Positions 1 to 9,842 of a stretch of 64,000 nucleotides of DNA are shown in pieces. Each line of letters begins with the position of its first letter. Positions within the stretch are counted from its first letter, which is position 1. The notes beneath the pieces were generated by a model. It ran no database searches, was not told the DNA's origin, and was given only the letters and a program-made list of their open reading frames with translations. Position numbers and translations under genes: made by a program. Source of the stretch: Imbroritus primus. GTDB lineage: Bacteria; Pseudomonadota; Gammaproteobacteria; Burkholderiales; Burkholderiaceae. The DNA is taken from the NCBI GenBank assembly GCA_000272025.2, contig AKCV02000014.1:19465-83464 (forward strand), read 5' to 3'.

Positions 1-671
1 GCATTGCCGTTGCGACCTTGCTGCTCACGCCGCTGCTGCACCACCTGCCACAGGCCACCCTGGCAGCCACGATCGTGGTGGCGGTGCTCTCGCTGGTCGA
101 TCTGGGCATGCTCAAGCGCACCTGGCAATACTCACGCTTCGACTTCACCGTGGTGGGGGCCACGCTGGTCACGACCCTGCTGGCGGGCGTGGAGACTGGC
201 CTGATCGCCGGGGTAGGCCTAGCGCTGATGCTGCATCTGTACCGCAGCAGCCGGCCGCACGTGGCTGTCATCGGGCTCGTGCCCGGGACCGAACACTTTC
301 GCAACGTGCTTCGCCATCTCGTGCTCACGAGCCCGCAGGTGCTGGGGCTGCGCGTCGACGAAAGCCTGTATTTCGCCAACGCACGCTATCTGGAGGACCG
401 TATCAACGAGGCTGTTGCGGATCACCCCGAACTCCAGCACGTGGTTCTTCAGTGCTCGGCCATCAACGACATCGACGCCAGCGCGCTCGAAAGTCTGGAA
501 GCGATTGAGGCGCGGCTGAACGAGGCGGGCATTCGGCTTCACCTGTCGGAGGTGAAGGGTCCAGTGATGGACAAGCTCGCCGGTACACCGTTTCTGAAGC
601 AGCTCAGCGGACGGGTCTACCTCACCCACTATCAAGCCGTCGCCGAATTGGCGCCTCACAGCCTGGCCTGA
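1..671 (+). CDS. SulP-family anion transporter, C-terminal part (5' end outside window)
   Basis: The frame is open to the window edge and gives about 222 residues. The first 80 or so are hydrophobic membrane segments, including a stretch rich in A, T, I and V followed by SLVDLGMLKRTW. The remainder is a cytoplasmic STAS domain with NDIDASALESLEAIEARL, the typical STAS helix that starts with a D-x-S/T-A motif. This is the arrangement of SulP sulfate/bicarbonate-type transporters. The substrate cannot be told from this fragment. It converges with the DUF3422 gene. Given the sulfur theme of the island, sulfate or a related oxyanion is plausible but not shown. Confidence 0.85.
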   Translation, partial: IAVATLLLTPLLHHLPQATLAATIVVAVLSLVDLGMLKRTWQYSRFDFTVVGATLVTTLLAGVETGLIAGVGLALMLHLYRSSRPHVAVIGLVPGTEHFRNVLRHLVLTSPQVLGLRVDESLYFANARYLEDRINEAVADHPELQHVVLQCSAINDIDASALESLEAIEARLNEAGIRLHLSEVKGPVMDKLAGTPFLKQLSGRVYLTHYQAVAELAPHSLA

Positions 672-731
672 GGCAGCCAGGGCCGCGGCCAAGGTTGGCA
701 GGGGGTCAAAGGCGCATCTGGGTGACATTCT

Positions 732-2036
732 TCAACGCACTTCGTTGAACATCCGGTGGTGCAAGCGCCGCAGTGACCACCATACGCTTGCGGCCACGAG
801 TGGAATCGCTACCGCTGCCGTGCTCTCGGGCGAGAAGCCCCACCCGAGCTTCTGCGCTCCCTTCGCCAGGTAGCTCACGAGACCGACGATGTAGTAGGTG
901 ATGGCCGCTACCGACAATCCCTCCACCGTGGATTGGAGCCTGAGCTGCAAGTCCCCTCGACGGTTCATCGCGGCCAGCAGGGCCTGGTTGTTCTGCTGCT
1001 GCTCAATTTCTACACGCGTGCGCAGCAGGTTGCTCATGCGTGAAACACGCTCGGACAGTGCGTTCTGCCGCCGTGCAGCCCAGGCGCAGGTGCTGCGCGC
1101 AGGGCTCAGCCGCCGCTCCATGAACTCACCTATCGTCTGTAGGCCACCGAGCCGGGATTCGCCGATGTCCTGTATCCGCCGGTCCACCAGTTCGAAGTAC
1201 GCGCTGCTGGCCGAGAAGCGCGAATGGGTGGCGGCGTACTGGCCCTCGACCTGGCCCGCCAGCCGCGTCAGGCGGTCAAGCAGCACAGGCTCGGCATCGC
1301 GGTTGGAGACACGGATGGCTTGGGCCAACTCTGCCAGTTCAAGCTCGGCACTGACCAAGGTTGCACTGGCATCACGCGCAGCGGGCAGGCCAAGCAGAGC
1401 AGCCATACGGTACGTTTCGATTTCCAGCAACTGCTGGACGATCCGACCCAGGCGCTGGGGCGAAAGTGCCTCGGCCACGAGCAGCATGCGCGAGAAGCCA
1501 TCGGCATGGATGGCAAAGTCGGTATAGACCTCACCCTGGTCATTCGCGACGACGGAAGCGACGAGCGATTCCTCGCGCAACCAACTGCATAGCGCTGGAT
1601 CGGCATTCCCATCCCGCTTGCCAGCCACCCACAGATGCAAGGCACACAGGCATTCGCCGGGCAGCGCGGCGAGCCAGTCACGCGGAACGGCCTCCAACGC
1701 CGTCATTGGGGCGCGCCCATCCTTGGACAAGGCATCGCCAGCCGGTATGACCGTGAAGGTCCAAGAGACGAACTCTGTGTGCAATTCCCAACGGATGCGG
1801 AACGCCCCTAGGTCTACGCGCAAGTGGGTGGTGTCCGCATCTGGCGGAGCTTGGTGATGGTCGCGCAGAAACGTGGCCAAGTGTGCGCGGCTCGCATCAC
1901 GGCCCATCGCGTCGGTCAACATCACGATGTGCGTGATCGCCAGCGGCGCCACCAGGGCTTCGGGCGGGCGTGCATGGACTTCGTTATGCAGCAACACGCG
2001 CTGGGCATGCTGCGTGGGGTGCGAGGCGCGGGTCAT
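732..2036 (-). CDS. DUF3422 family membrane-anchored protein
   Basis: This 434-residue protein has the family signature LHNEVHARP near the N terminus (residues 16-24). A long soluble region rich in Leu, Arg and Gln looks helical or coiled-coil (about residues 220-365), with a conserved-looking ESRLGGLQTIGEFMERR. Two hydrophobic segments lie near the C terminus (about 372-390 and 405-420), followed by a basic tail, RRLHHRMF. The family has no firmly assigned reaction. It is the last gene of the minus-strand run that begins with the metallo-hydrolase and cydDCABX, 75 bp after the MFS gene, so a role in the same envelope or respiratory stress response is possible. Confidence 0.75.
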   Translation of the reverse strand: MTRASHPTQHAQRVLLHNEVHARPPEALVAPLAITHIVMLTDAMGRDASRAHLATFLRDHHQAPPDADTTHLRVDLGAFRIRWELHTEFVSWTFTVIPAGDALSKDGRAPMTALEAVPRDWLAALPGECLCALHLWVAGKRDGNADPALCSWLREESLVASVVANDQGEVYTDFAIHADGFSRMLLVAEALSPQRLGRIVQQLLEIETYRMAALLGLPAARDASATLVSAELELAELAQAIRVSNRDAEPVLLDRLTRLAGQVEGQYAATHSRFSASSAYFELVDRRIQDIGESRLGGLQTIGEFMERRLSPARSTCAWAARRQNALSERVSRMSNLLRTRVEIEQQQNNQALLAAMNRRGDLQLRLQSTVEGLSVAAITYYIVGLVSYLAKGAQKLGWGFSPESTAAVAIPLVAASVWWSLRRLHHRMFNEVR

Positions 2037-2111
2037 GGACGATCAGAGTCCAGGCGGTTTGGTTGAGGACAACATCTCCCCCATGCCAGTGGTTGCCTTT
2101 GCACAGCCGCC

Positions 2112-3350
2112 TTATTGTGTGACGGTCGCCGAGGCTGTGGCGCGACGGCGGTGCAACGTCAGCCAGCCCAGCATCACCAGTACAACGGCGATGAGCGGCA
2201 GCATCAGGGTGTTGATGGTTTCCCATCCCGAAGTGTTCAGCAGGCGCCCCGAGCCGAACGACGCCACTGCCACGGTGCCGAACACCAGGAAGTCATTGAG
2301 CGCCTGCACCTTTGCTCGCTCTGCGGGCGTGTAGGTGTCGGTCACCATGGCCGTGGCGCCGATGAAGCCGAAGTTCCAGCCTACGCCTAGCAGGATCAGC
2401 GAGCCCCAGAAGTGCAACAGCTCCAGCCCGGCCAATGCCAGCAGGCCAGAGGCGGCGATCAACACCAGACCCAGCGCCGTGATGGCGATCTTGCCGAAGC
2501 GGGCGATCAAGTGGCCGGTGAAGAAGCTCGGGGCAAACATGGCCAGCACGTGCCACTGGATGCCCAGTGCGGCTTCGCCGACCGTGTGGCCGCATCCGAC
2601 CATGGCCATCGGGGCAGCGGTCATGATGAAGGCCATCAGGCCATACGAGACGATGCCCGCAGTGACCGCCACGACAAAGCCAGGGCTGCGGGCAATGGTG
2701 CCAACCGGCCGTGCGGTGCCTTCCGCCACGGCAGCTTGAGGCGGCGGAGCACGCAGCATCCACAGCAGAGGCAAGGCCAGCAAGGCCAGGCCGGCCTGGC
2801 CGAGAAAGCTGCCGGCGAACGGCGCCATGGGCCAGGCATCTCGCGTCCAGATGACGACCTGCGGGCCGATGACGGCGGCAACCAGGCCGCCAACCATGAT
2901 GCGCGAGATGGCCTTCGCCCGTTGCGATGGCTCCACCGCGTCGGTGGCGGCGAAGCGGTAGCTCTGCACGCAAGCACCGTAGAAGCCCGCCATGGCGGCG
3001 CCCACGCAGAAGGTAGCGAAGTCGCCTTGCACTACACCGTAGGTGGCGATCAGTCCGGAGACGCTGCCCAGCAACGCGCCCAGCACGTAGGCCGCGCGCC
3101 GGCCCAGGCGGCGCATGAGCACCGCTGCGGGGATGGTCGAGAGTGCGAGCCCTAGGTTGTAGAGGCTGACAGGCAGCGTCGACAGCGATGGGTCGCTGGC
3201 CAGCATCTGCCCGACGATCCCCCCCAGTGAGATGATGATGGGCGGCGCAGCGCCGCCCAGGGATTGGGAAGCTACCAGCAACCACACATTGCGTTGGGCA
3301 TCGGCGGTGTTGGCTGCACCTGTCGATGTCGCCATGATGGAACTTGTCAT
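2112..3350 (-). CDS. MFS transporter
   Basis: This 412-residue protein has about twelve hydrophobic segments and the major-facilitator loop motif between the second and third, LMRRLGRRAAYVLGALLG (about residues 78-95). It is probably an inner-membrane efflux carrier; the substrate is unknown. It starts 33 bp downstream of cydX and is probably co-transcribed with it. The chosen ATG is followed by a second in-frame ATG five codons later, and neither has a strong ribosome-binding site, so the start is uncertain by a few residues. Its position in a cytochrome bd operon is unusual and hints at export of a compound linked to respiratory poisoning. Confidence 0.8.
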   Translation of the reverse strand: MTSSIMATSTGAANTADAQRNVWLLVASQSLGGAAPPIIISLGGIVGQMLASDPSLSTLPVSLYNLGLALSTIPAAVLMRRLGRRAAYVLGALLGSVSGLIATYGVVQGDFATFCVGAAMAGFYGACVQSYRFAATDAVEPSQRAKAISRIMVGGLVAAVIGPQVVIWTRDAWPMAPFAGSFLGQAGLALLALPLLWMLRAPPPQAAVAEGTARPVGTIARSPGFVVAVTAGIVSYGLMAFIMTAAPMAMVGCGHTVGEAALGIQWHVLAMFAPSFFTGHLIARFGKIAITALGLVLIAASGLLALAGLELLHFWGSLILLGVGWNFGFIGATAMVTDTYTPAERAKVQALNDFLVFGTVAVASFGSGRLLNTSGWETINTLMLPLIAVVLVMLGWLTLHRRRATASATVTQ

Positions 3351-3383
3351 GGGCTCGCGTCGTAATGGGGCGCGCAGTCTGGT

Positions 3384-3512
3384 TCAGGGCTCCTTGGGAT
3401 CGAGGCGGTCGCGCCGGACCGCTTCGTCCTCCATCAACTCGAACCACATTGCATTGAGAACGGCGAAGGCGGCTGCCAGGGGCAAGCCGAGAATCCAGGC
3501 GAAATACCACAT
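3384..3512 (-). CDS. cydX: Cytochrome bd small subunit CydX (YbgT family), 42 aa
   Basis: This short frame encodes MWYFAWILGLPLAAAFAVLN at its N terminus, a near-textbook CydX transmembrane helix, followed by a charged tail that includes ELMEDEAVRRDR. CydX is a single-span subunit needed for stability and activity of the CydAB bd quinol oxidase. It starts 33 bp after the cydB stop, with an AGGA sequence ahead of the ATG. At 42 residues it matches the usual family size of about 30-50. It is easily missed by gene callers because of its length. Confidence 0.9.
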   Translation of the reverse strand: MWYFAWILGLPLAAAFAVLNAMWFELMEDEAVRRDRLDPKEP

Positions 3513-3545
3513 GGTCAATGTCCTATGAATGATGGTGTGCGTGCG

Positions 3546-4700
3546 TCAGTACGCATGGCCCTTGCCGTCCTGGATGGCCTCGGGGTCGACCTTGCCGCGC
3601 AGGACCGAGAACACCCAACTGGTGTACGCCAGGATGATGGGCATGAAGATGACCGTTGAAACGAGCATGATGAACAGCGTCAGGTGACTCGACGACGAGT
3701 CCCACACAGTCAGGCTCGCCGACGGGTTGACCGACGAGGGCAGGATGAAGGGGAACATGGACACGCCCACGCTGGCGACGATGCCCGCGATGCCGACGCC
3801 GCCGGCGAGCAGCGCAGCCAGCGGCCGGCGCATGGCCAGACAGAGCGCCGCGATCACCGGCCCGGCCAGACCCAGCGCCGGCACCACCCACAGTGCTGGA
3901 TGGGTGGCGTAGTTGGCGAACCACGCGCCGCCCTGCGGCACGGCGTTCTTGAGCAGAGGGTTCGAAGCGCCTGAAGTGTCGATGCTGCCGGTGATGGCAT
4001 ACCCCGTCACGAAGTAGGCCAGCAGCACGCCCGCCACGGCATACAGCACCGTTGTGAGAAGCGCCGCCACGATCCCGAAACGGCGCGCGCGTTCGGCCAC
4101 GGTGCCCGAGGTCTTGAGCTGCAGCCAGGCGGCGCCGTGCATAACCAGCATCGCGACCGAAACCAGGCCGGCGAGCAAGGCATAAGGGTTGAGCAGCCCG
4201 AAGAACGAGCCGTCGTAGAAGATCTGCATGTCGTCCTCGATGCGAAACGGCACGCCCTGCAGCACGTTGCCCATCGCCACGCCGAAGATCAGTGCGGGCA
4301 CGAAGCCGCCTACGAACAAGGCCCAGTCCCATCGGCTGCGCCATGCAGGTTCCTCGCGCTTGCTGCGGAACTTGAAGGCCACCGGCCGCAGGATCAGCGC
4401 GACGAGGATCGCGAACATCGCCAGGTAGAAGCCCGAGAACGACACCGCGTAGAGCTGCGGCCAGGCCGCGAAGATGGCCCCCCCGCCGAGGATCAGCCAG
4501 ACCTGGTTGCCTTCCCAGACCGGGCCGATGGTGTTGATGACGACACGGCGCTCGACGTCGCTGCGCGCCACGAAAGGCAGCAGCGTTCCGGTGCCCAGAT
4601 CGAAACCATCGGTGAGGGCAAAGCCGATCAGCAGCACCCCCAGCAACGCCCACCAGATCAGGCGCAGGACATCGTAGGAGATCAGTTCGTGCAGAATCAT
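3546..4700 (-). CDS. cydB: Cytochrome bd quinol oxidase subunit II
   Basis: This 384-residue integral membrane protein matches the usual CydB length. The N-terminal region LIWWALLGVLLIGFALTDGF followed by DLGTGTLLPF is characteristic, as is the GPVWEGNQVWLI segment near residue 60. CydB pairs with CydA in the oxygen-reducing quinol oxidase of the inner membrane. It begins 20 bp after cydA and is followed by cydX. bd oxidases tolerate sulfide and cyanide far better than haem-copper oxidases, which fits the sulfide-responsive context here. Confidence 0.95.
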   Translation of the reverse strand: MILHELISYDVLRLIWWALLGVLLIGFALTDGFDLGTGTLLPFVARSDVERRVVINTIGPVWEGNQVWLILGGGAIFAAWPQLYAVSFSGFYLAMFAILVALILRPVAFKFRSKREEPAWRSRWDWALFVGGFVPALIFGVAMGNVLQGVPFRIEDDMQIFYDGSFFGLLNPYALLAGLVSVAMLVMHGAAWLQLKTSGTVAERARRFGIVAALLTTVLYAVAGVLLAYFVTGYAITGSIDTSGASNPLLKNAVPQGGAWFANYATHPALWVVPALGLAGPVIAALCLAMRRPLAALLAGGVGIAGIVASVGVSMFPFILPSSVNPSASLTVWDSSSSHLTLFIMLVSTVIFMPIILAYTSWVFSVLRGKVDPEAIQDGKGHAY

Positions 4701-4720
4701 GTTCGTTTCTCCTTGGGGTG

Positions 4721-6307
4721 TTACTGCGCAGGCGCCAGGTCGGCCGAAGCGGCGGGCCGACCTTCGACGCGGGCCAGCGCATGGTCATCGGGGCCTTTGC
4801 GGATCGCCTTGAGCATCAGCTTCATCTCGATGACGAGCAGGACGGTGTAGATCGCGACGAAGCCAGCGATCGTCAGCAGCACGGTCGATGCGCCCAAGTT
4901 CGAGACGGCCACGGCCGTCGGCAGAACGCCTTCGATGACCCAGGGCTGACGCCCCACTTCGGCCACGATCCAGCCGAGTTCAGCGGCGATCCAGGGCAAG
5001 GGGATGGACCACACGGCGACCTTGAGCAGCCATCGGTGCGCATCCAGTTTGCGCCGCGCCGACAACCAGAAGAACACGGCGGTCAGCAGGATGAAGAAGA
5101 AGCCCAGGCCGACCATCAGCCGGAACGCCCAGAACAGCGGCGCCACCCGTGGAACGGTGTCCCATGCAGCCTGGGATATCTGTTGCGGCGTGGCCTGGCG
5201 GGGGTCGTCCACGTAGCGTTTGAGCAGCAGCGCGTAGCCCAGCGTATGCCCATGCTCCTCGAAAGCGGCCTGCACCTGCGGGGGGACGTCCGCGCCACCC
5301 TTCACGGCGCGGATCTGCTGCAGGGCGTCGTATGCCACGATGCCATCCCGGATGTGCGTCTCGGCACGCGCGACCAGCTCGTCGATGCCGGGAATCTCGG
5401 TGGTCAGCGAACGTGTGCCGATCAGTCCCATGGCCCAGGGGATGTGCACCGCATAGTGTGTCTCGCGCGCCGCCTGATCGGGAAAGCCGAAGGCGGTGAA
5501 CGCGGCCGGCGCGGGCTCGGTCTTCCACATCGCTTCGATGGCGGCCAGCTTCATCTTCTGGTGCTCGGTGGACAGGTAGCCGCTCTCGTCGCCCAGCACC
5601 ACAACCGACAGCGCGGAGGCGAGGCCGAACGATGCCGCGACCGTCATGGAACGCTTGGCAAGCTGCAGGTGGCGCCCCTTGAGAACGTACCAGGCCGAAA
5701 TCCCGAGCACGAAGATGGCGGCTGTCACATAGCCGGCCGAGACGGTGTGCACGAACTTGGCCTGCGCCACCGGGTTGGTCAGCACGGCGAAGAAGTCCGT
5801 CATCTCCATGCGCATGGTCTGCGGATTGAACTGGGCGCCGACCGGGTTCTGCATCCAGCCGTTGGCGATCAGTATCCACAGCGCCGAGAAGTTCGATCCC
5901 AGCGCCACACACCAGGTGACCACCAGATGCCCGACTTTGGAAAGGCGGTCCCAGCCGAAGAAGAACAGACCGACGAAGGTCGCTTCCAGGAAGAAGGCCA
6001 TCAGCCCCTCCAAGGCGAGCGGCGCTCCGAAGATGTCGCCCACGTAGTGGCTGTAGTAGCTCCAGTTCATGCCGAACTGGAACTCCATCACGATGCCGGT
6101 GGCCACGCCCATGGCGAAGTTGATGCCGAACAGCACGCCCCAAAACTTGGTCATGTCGCGCCAGATGGTCCGGCCCGTCATCACGTAGACCGTTTCCATG
6201 ATGGCGATCACTATGGACAGGCCCAGCGTCAGCGGTACGAAAAGAAAGTGGTAGAGCGCCGTGATCGCGAACTGCAATCGCGACAGGCTGACGATGTCAA
6301 AGTCCAT
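4721..6307 (-). CDS. cydA: Cytochrome bd quinol oxidase subunit I
   Basis: CydA carries the quinol site and the b558, b595 and d haems. The likely start encodes MDFDIVSLSRLQFAITALYH and gives 528 residues. The frame stays open a further 31 codons upstream, but that extension is not CydA-like. His20 in the first helix matches the axial haem ligand region, and KFVHTVSAGYV holds a second ligand histidine. The long Q-loop (about residues 255-375) contains LLLKRYVDDPRQAT and DTVPRVAPLFWAFR, placing it in the long-Q-loop subfamily. VGRQPW near residue 415 is the hallmark motif of the family. It lies 43 bp after cydC. Confidence 0.96.
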   Translation of the reverse strand: MDFDIVSLSRLQFAITALYHFLFVPLTLGLSIVIAIMETVYVMTGRTIWRDMTKFWGVLFGINFAMGVATGIVMEFQFGMNWSYYSHYVGDIFGAPLALEGLMAFFLEATFVGLFFFGWDRLSKVGHLVVTWCVALGSNFSALWILIANGWMQNPVGAQFNPQTMRMEMTDFFAVLTNPVAQAKFVHTVSAGYVTAAIFVLGISAWYVLKGRHLQLAKRSMTVAASFGLASALSVVVLGDESGYLSTEHQKMKLAAIEAMWKTEPAPAAFTAFGFPDQAARETHYAVHIPWAMGLIGTRSLTTEIPGIDELVARAETHIRDGIVAYDALQQIRAVKGGADVPPQVQAAFEEHGHTLGYALLLKRYVDDPRQATPQQISQAAWDTVPRVAPLFWAFRLMVGLGFFFILLTAVFFWLSARRKLDAHRWLLKVAVWSIPLPWIAAELGWIVAEVGRQPWVIEGVLPTAVAVSNLGASTVLLTIAGFVAIYTVLLVIEMKLMLKAIRKGPDDHALARVEGRPAASADLAPAQ

Positions 6308-6350
6308 GGCGGTTTCCTCTATCGATGTGAAATCATGTGTGCTTGAAAGA

Positions 6351-8063
6351 TCAGTCGGGGCGCAAGGCGGCCAACGTCGTTTCGAAGCCGGCGCTGCCAC
6401 GCGGAAATTCGGCGTCGATCCGGCCGCCGCGCAGTACCAGCAGGCGGTCGGCGAGCGCGGCCTCGCGCCGCAGGTGCGTGGCCATCAGCCACGCCCGCCC
6501 CGTGCCCAGCGCATGGAGCCGCGCCAGCACGTCGGCGGCCGTGATGGCATCCAGCCCTTCGGTGGGCTCATCGAGCAGCCACAAAGGGTGGGGTTGAAGC
6601 AGCAATCGCGCGAGCGCCAGGCGGCGTGCTTGTCCGCCTGACAGCCCCAGCCCACCTTCTCCGAGCCGGGTGTCCAGCCCGGCGTGCAGGGCTCGTACCT
6701 CGGAGGCGAGCCCTGCCGACCCGAGCGCGCGCCAGAGGGCGTCGTCGTCGGCATCGGCGTCGGCCAGCAGCAGGTTGTCGCGCAGGCTGTCCTGGAACAG
6801 ATCGGTGCGCTGGCTCAGCCACGCATAGGGCAGTGTCCGGATGGTTCCCTGCCGCGGTGCCAGCTCGCCAGCGGCCAAGGCCATCAGCGTCGACTTGCCC
6901 GCACCGCTCGGTCCGACCACGGCGACCCGCTCTCCGGGTGCCAATGTCAAAGAAAACGACTGCAGCGCGTCCACGGGGCTGTCGGGGTAGCGCGCAGACA
7001 CCTGCCTCAGACTGATCGCATAGCCCGGCTCGGGAGCCTCGGCAGGCAGGGATGCTTGTTGAGCCTGTTGGGACATGCCGCAATACGGTGACAGCCGTCG
7101 CGCCGCCAGCCACGTGCGCCCGGCCTCCAGCGCGCCTCGCCTGAGCGCGGCGAACGGCTCCATCGCGCTCAGCGCGATCAAGAGGGCCAGCGTTGCGCCA
7201 GCGGTTCCGAGCCGGCCTTGGTCGACCAGCACGCCAACGCCGAGGAGCACGAGGGCCAAGGTGAGACTGCCGGCCACGCCATAGATCGCGCCAGCCGCCA
7301 CGTCCAGGCGGTGCAGATGCCGGTCTGCACGCGCCAGACGACGGTCTGTGCGCTGCAGTGCGTCGCGATGGCTCGCCAGGCGGCCGGCCATGACCAGTTC
7401 GGTCTGGCCGGACACGAGGTCGACGGCCTGCGCGCGAAGGCGCTCGGTGATCAGCGCGCGGCGCACGGCGGGCAGACGCGAGCGAAGGAACAGTCCAGCA
7501 GCCACGGCGGCGCCGACGGCCAGCATCCACGCCCCCAGCGCGATGCCGAGCCAAGGGGCCATGGCGCCGAGCACCACGGTGCCGAGGATTGCGGCACCCA
7601 GCGCCGCGCTGGCCGGCACCAGCAGGCGAAGATAGAGGGATTCCAGGGCGTCGAGGTCGCTGGTCAGGCGGAACAGCGCCCGGGCCGGTCGGCGCAAGAG
7701 ATCCCGGATGTTCCCCGCGCCCGCCCAACCCCGGAACAGGCGCTCGCGTAGCTGTGTCAGCGCGGCGAGCGTGGCATCGTGCGTGATGAGCCGCTCGCCG
7801 TAGCGCGTAGCGGTGCGCCCCAGCGCCAGCAGGCGGATGCCGGCCGATGGTGCGAAGACGTCGAACACCAGGGCGCTGGCCACTTGCAATCCGGCGATCG
7901 CTGTGGCGGCGATGAACCAGCCCGACAGGCCCAGCAGGCCCATGCCCATGAGGACGGTCAGCGCCGCCAGCGCGGCGCCCAAGGCCATGCGACGAGAAGA
8001 CCCGGCGAGCATGGCCCGCAGCGCGGGCAGCAGGGCCGGTGCGGCGGCGGCTCTACGCGCCAT
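6351..8063 (-). CDS. cydC: Thiol/haem ABC exporter, subunit CydC
   Basis: The chosen ATG overlaps the cydD stop codon by 11 bp and gives 570 residues; an upstream ATG would add 15. The N-terminal half has about six membrane helices of an ABC exporter. The C-terminal half is an ATPase with Walker A GPSGAGKS, signature LSGGQARRLA and Walker B LWLLDEP. CydDC is a heterodimeric inner-membrane transporter that moves glutathione and cysteine to the periplasm and is needed for assembly of cytochrome bd. Export of low-molecular-weight thiols also suits a sulfur-stress island. Confidence 0.93.
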   Translation of the reverse strand: MARRAAAAPALLPALRAMLAGSSRRMALGAALAALTVLMGMGLLGLSGWFIAATAIAGLQVASALVFDVFAPSAGIRLLALGRTATRYGERLITHDATLAALTQLRERLFRGWAGAGNIRDLLRRPARALFRLTSDLDALESLYLRLLVPASAALGAAILGTVVLGAMAPWLGIALGAWMLAVGAAVAAGLFLRSRLPAVRRALITERLRAQAVDLVSGQTELVMAGRLASHRDALQRTDRRLARADRHLHRLDVAAGAIYGVAGSLTLALVLLGVGVLVDQGRLGTAGATLALLIALSAMEPFAALRRGALEAGRTWLAARRLSPYCGMSQQAQQASLPAEAPEPGYAISLRQVSARYPDSPVDALQSFSLTLAPGERVAVVGPSGAGKSTLMALAAGELAPRQGTIRTLPYAWLSQRTDLFQDSLRDNLLLADADADDDALWRALGSAGLASEVRALHAGLDTRLGEGGLGLSGGQARRLALARLLLQPHPLWLLDEPTEGLDAITAADVLARLHALGTGRAWLMATHLRREAALADRLLVLRGGRIDAEFPRGSAGFETTLAALRPD

Positions 8064-9798
8064 GCCATCCTCCCGGGACGGGCTGCGCGGCATCGACAGG
8101 GGCGGCAAGGTGCACCACGCGGTCCATGCGTGCGGCGAGCACCGGATCGTGGGTGGCCACGATCAGGGTACGCCCCTGGGCCAGGGCCACGAGGGATTCG
8201 ATGACCTGTTCGGCGGTTTCGGTGTCCAGATGAGCGGTCGGCTCGTCCGCCAGCAGCAGATCGGCACGCGGTGCGGCGGCCAGGCGGGCAAGCGCCAGAC
8301 GCGCGGCTTCGCCTCCCGACAGGCCCGTGCCGCCTTCCCCGAGTGAGGTTCCGGGGTGGGCCTGAGCCACCTGGTCGAGCTGCGCCCATTGGATTGCCCG
8401 GTGCACTTGCATGCTCCCCACGCCCGTTCGCCCGAGGGCGACGTTGTGCTGGACCGACCCTGAAAACACGTGCGGTCGCTGCCCCATCCAGGCCATGCGG
8501 TCGCGCAACCTGCGCGCCGTTTCGGCGGTCAACGCGATGCCGCCGATTTCGATGCGGCCCTCCGAAGGGGGCAGCAATCCGGCCAGCAGCGACATCAGGA
8601 CGGTCTTTCCGGTTCCACTGCCGCCCACCAGGGCGACATGCTCACCGGGCTTAACATCCAGCGTAAAGTCCTGGAAAACGGGTGTCTCGCCAGGAAACGC
8701 GAACGCAAGGTCTTGGACCTTGACACGTGGCGGACGAACTGGCGTGCCATCTTCTTGCCGTAGTACGGCCGAAGCCCCCTGCGTCGCCTGATCCGGTGAT
8801 GCCTCGCCCGGCAACGGCAACCCGTCGGCGTTGAGCCGGTCCAGGGCATCCATTGCCGCCATGCCAGCAGCCCGGTCATGCCAGACCGAGGCCAATTCCC
8901 TCAAGGGCTCGAAAAAGGCGGGGGCCAGCAACAGGACGAACAAGCCTTGCGCAAGGCTGAGACGCCGACCCCAGGCACCGAAATCCAGGTGACCCAGCAG
9001 ATGGAACCCGACGTAGGCGGCCACCATCGCGACACCCAGCGCCGCGAACAACTCCAGCACCGCCGAAGACAGGAATGCGATGCGCAGCACGTGCATGGTG
9101 CGCTGGCGCAGATCCTCGGCGCTGGCTCGCAGGCGGCGCGCCGTGGCATCGACGCTGCCCAATGCGCGCAGCGTCGGCAAGCCACGCAGGCGATCGAGCA
9201 GGAATGCATTCATGCTGCCCATCTGCAGCCACTGGGCCTCGCTGGCGGCTCTGGCCCGCCAGCCCACGATCACCATGAACATGGGGATCAGCGGCGCCGC
9301 CAGCACGAGCACGGCTGTGGCGGCCCAGGAGTACCAGGCAACGGGCAGCAGAATCAGCACCGGCATGATGCGCACGCGCCAGGCGGCGCCGCGGTAGCGC
9401 GTCTGCCATGGCAGCATCGCTTCGGCCTGTTCTGCCAGTGCACTCGCCGCGGCACCGGCGTGCACGCGAGCGCGGTCCAGCGGAGAACGCGCCGCCATCG
9501 CCGCGATGGAGCGGTCGCGCCAGTGGCTGAGGTGCTCGCGGGCCGTATCGAACATGCGCCCAGCGCTCCAGGCCTCCAGCCAAGCTCGCAGCATGCCTGC
9601 CAGCACGATGCCCGCGGCGGGCCATAAGACGCCGTTCAGCCCCGCGCCACTGTGCAGGCGTGACACGCCCAGCGCGAGCAACGCCGCCTGCGGCAGCCAC
9701 AGCAGCGGGCTGACCGCATGGACCAGGCAGGCCGCATCGAGCCGCAAGTCCGACGTCGGCCGAGACCTGGTTGTGAGCGTCCTGTCCGACGGTGCCAT
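8053..9798 (-). CDS. cydD: Thiol/haem ABC exporter, subunit CydD
   Basis: This 581-residue half-transporter has a membrane domain over the first 330 residues or so. The ATPase domain has Walker A GGSGTGKT, signature LSGGEAARLALARL and Walker B LLLADEP, with switch histidine in IVATHDP. It is the partner of CydC, encoded immediately downstream with an 11-bp overlap that indicates translational coupling. It starts 44 bp after the metallo-hydrolase stop, so the persulfide enzyme and the bd assembly genes are very likely on one transcript. Confidence 0.93.
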   Translation of the reverse strand: MAPSDRTLTTRSRPTSDLRLDAACLVHAVSPLLWLPQAALLALGVSRLHSGAGLNGVLWPAAGIVLAGMLRAWLEAWSAGRMFDTAREHLSHWRDRSIAAMAARSPLDRARVHAGAAASALAEQAEAMLPWQTRYRGAAWRVRIMPVLILLPVAWYSWAATAVLVLAAPLIPMFMVIVGWRARAASEAQWLQMGSMNAFLLDRLRGLPTLRALGSVDATARRLRASAEDLRQRTMHVLRIAFLSSAVLELFAALGVAMVAAYVGFHLLGHLDFGAWGRRLSLAQGLFVLLLAPAFFEPLRELASVWHDRAAGMAAMDALDRLNADGLPLPGEASPDQATQGASAVLRQEDGTPVRPPRVKVQDLAFAFPGETPVFQDFTLDVKPGEHVALVGGSGTGKTVLMSLLAGLLPPSEGRIEIGGIALTAETARRLRDRMAWMGQRPHVFSGSVQHNVALGRTGVGSMQVHRAIQWAQLDQVAQAHPGTSLGEGGTGLSGGEAARLALARLAAAPRADLLLADEPTAHLDTETAEQVIESLVALAQGRTLIVATHDPVLAARMDRVVHLAAPVDAAQPVPGGWHGA

Positions 9799-9842
9799 GG
9801 CTCAGCGGACCTTGCTTGGCGCTGTGTCGCCCATCGCGGAGT

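Noticed and set aside
4718..6346. Plus-strand open frame of more than 500 codons opposite cydA
   Set aside because: It mirrors cydA codon positions, is rich in His, Gln, Arg and Gly with no hydrophobic or domain pattern, and is a common artefact of high-GC coding DNA.
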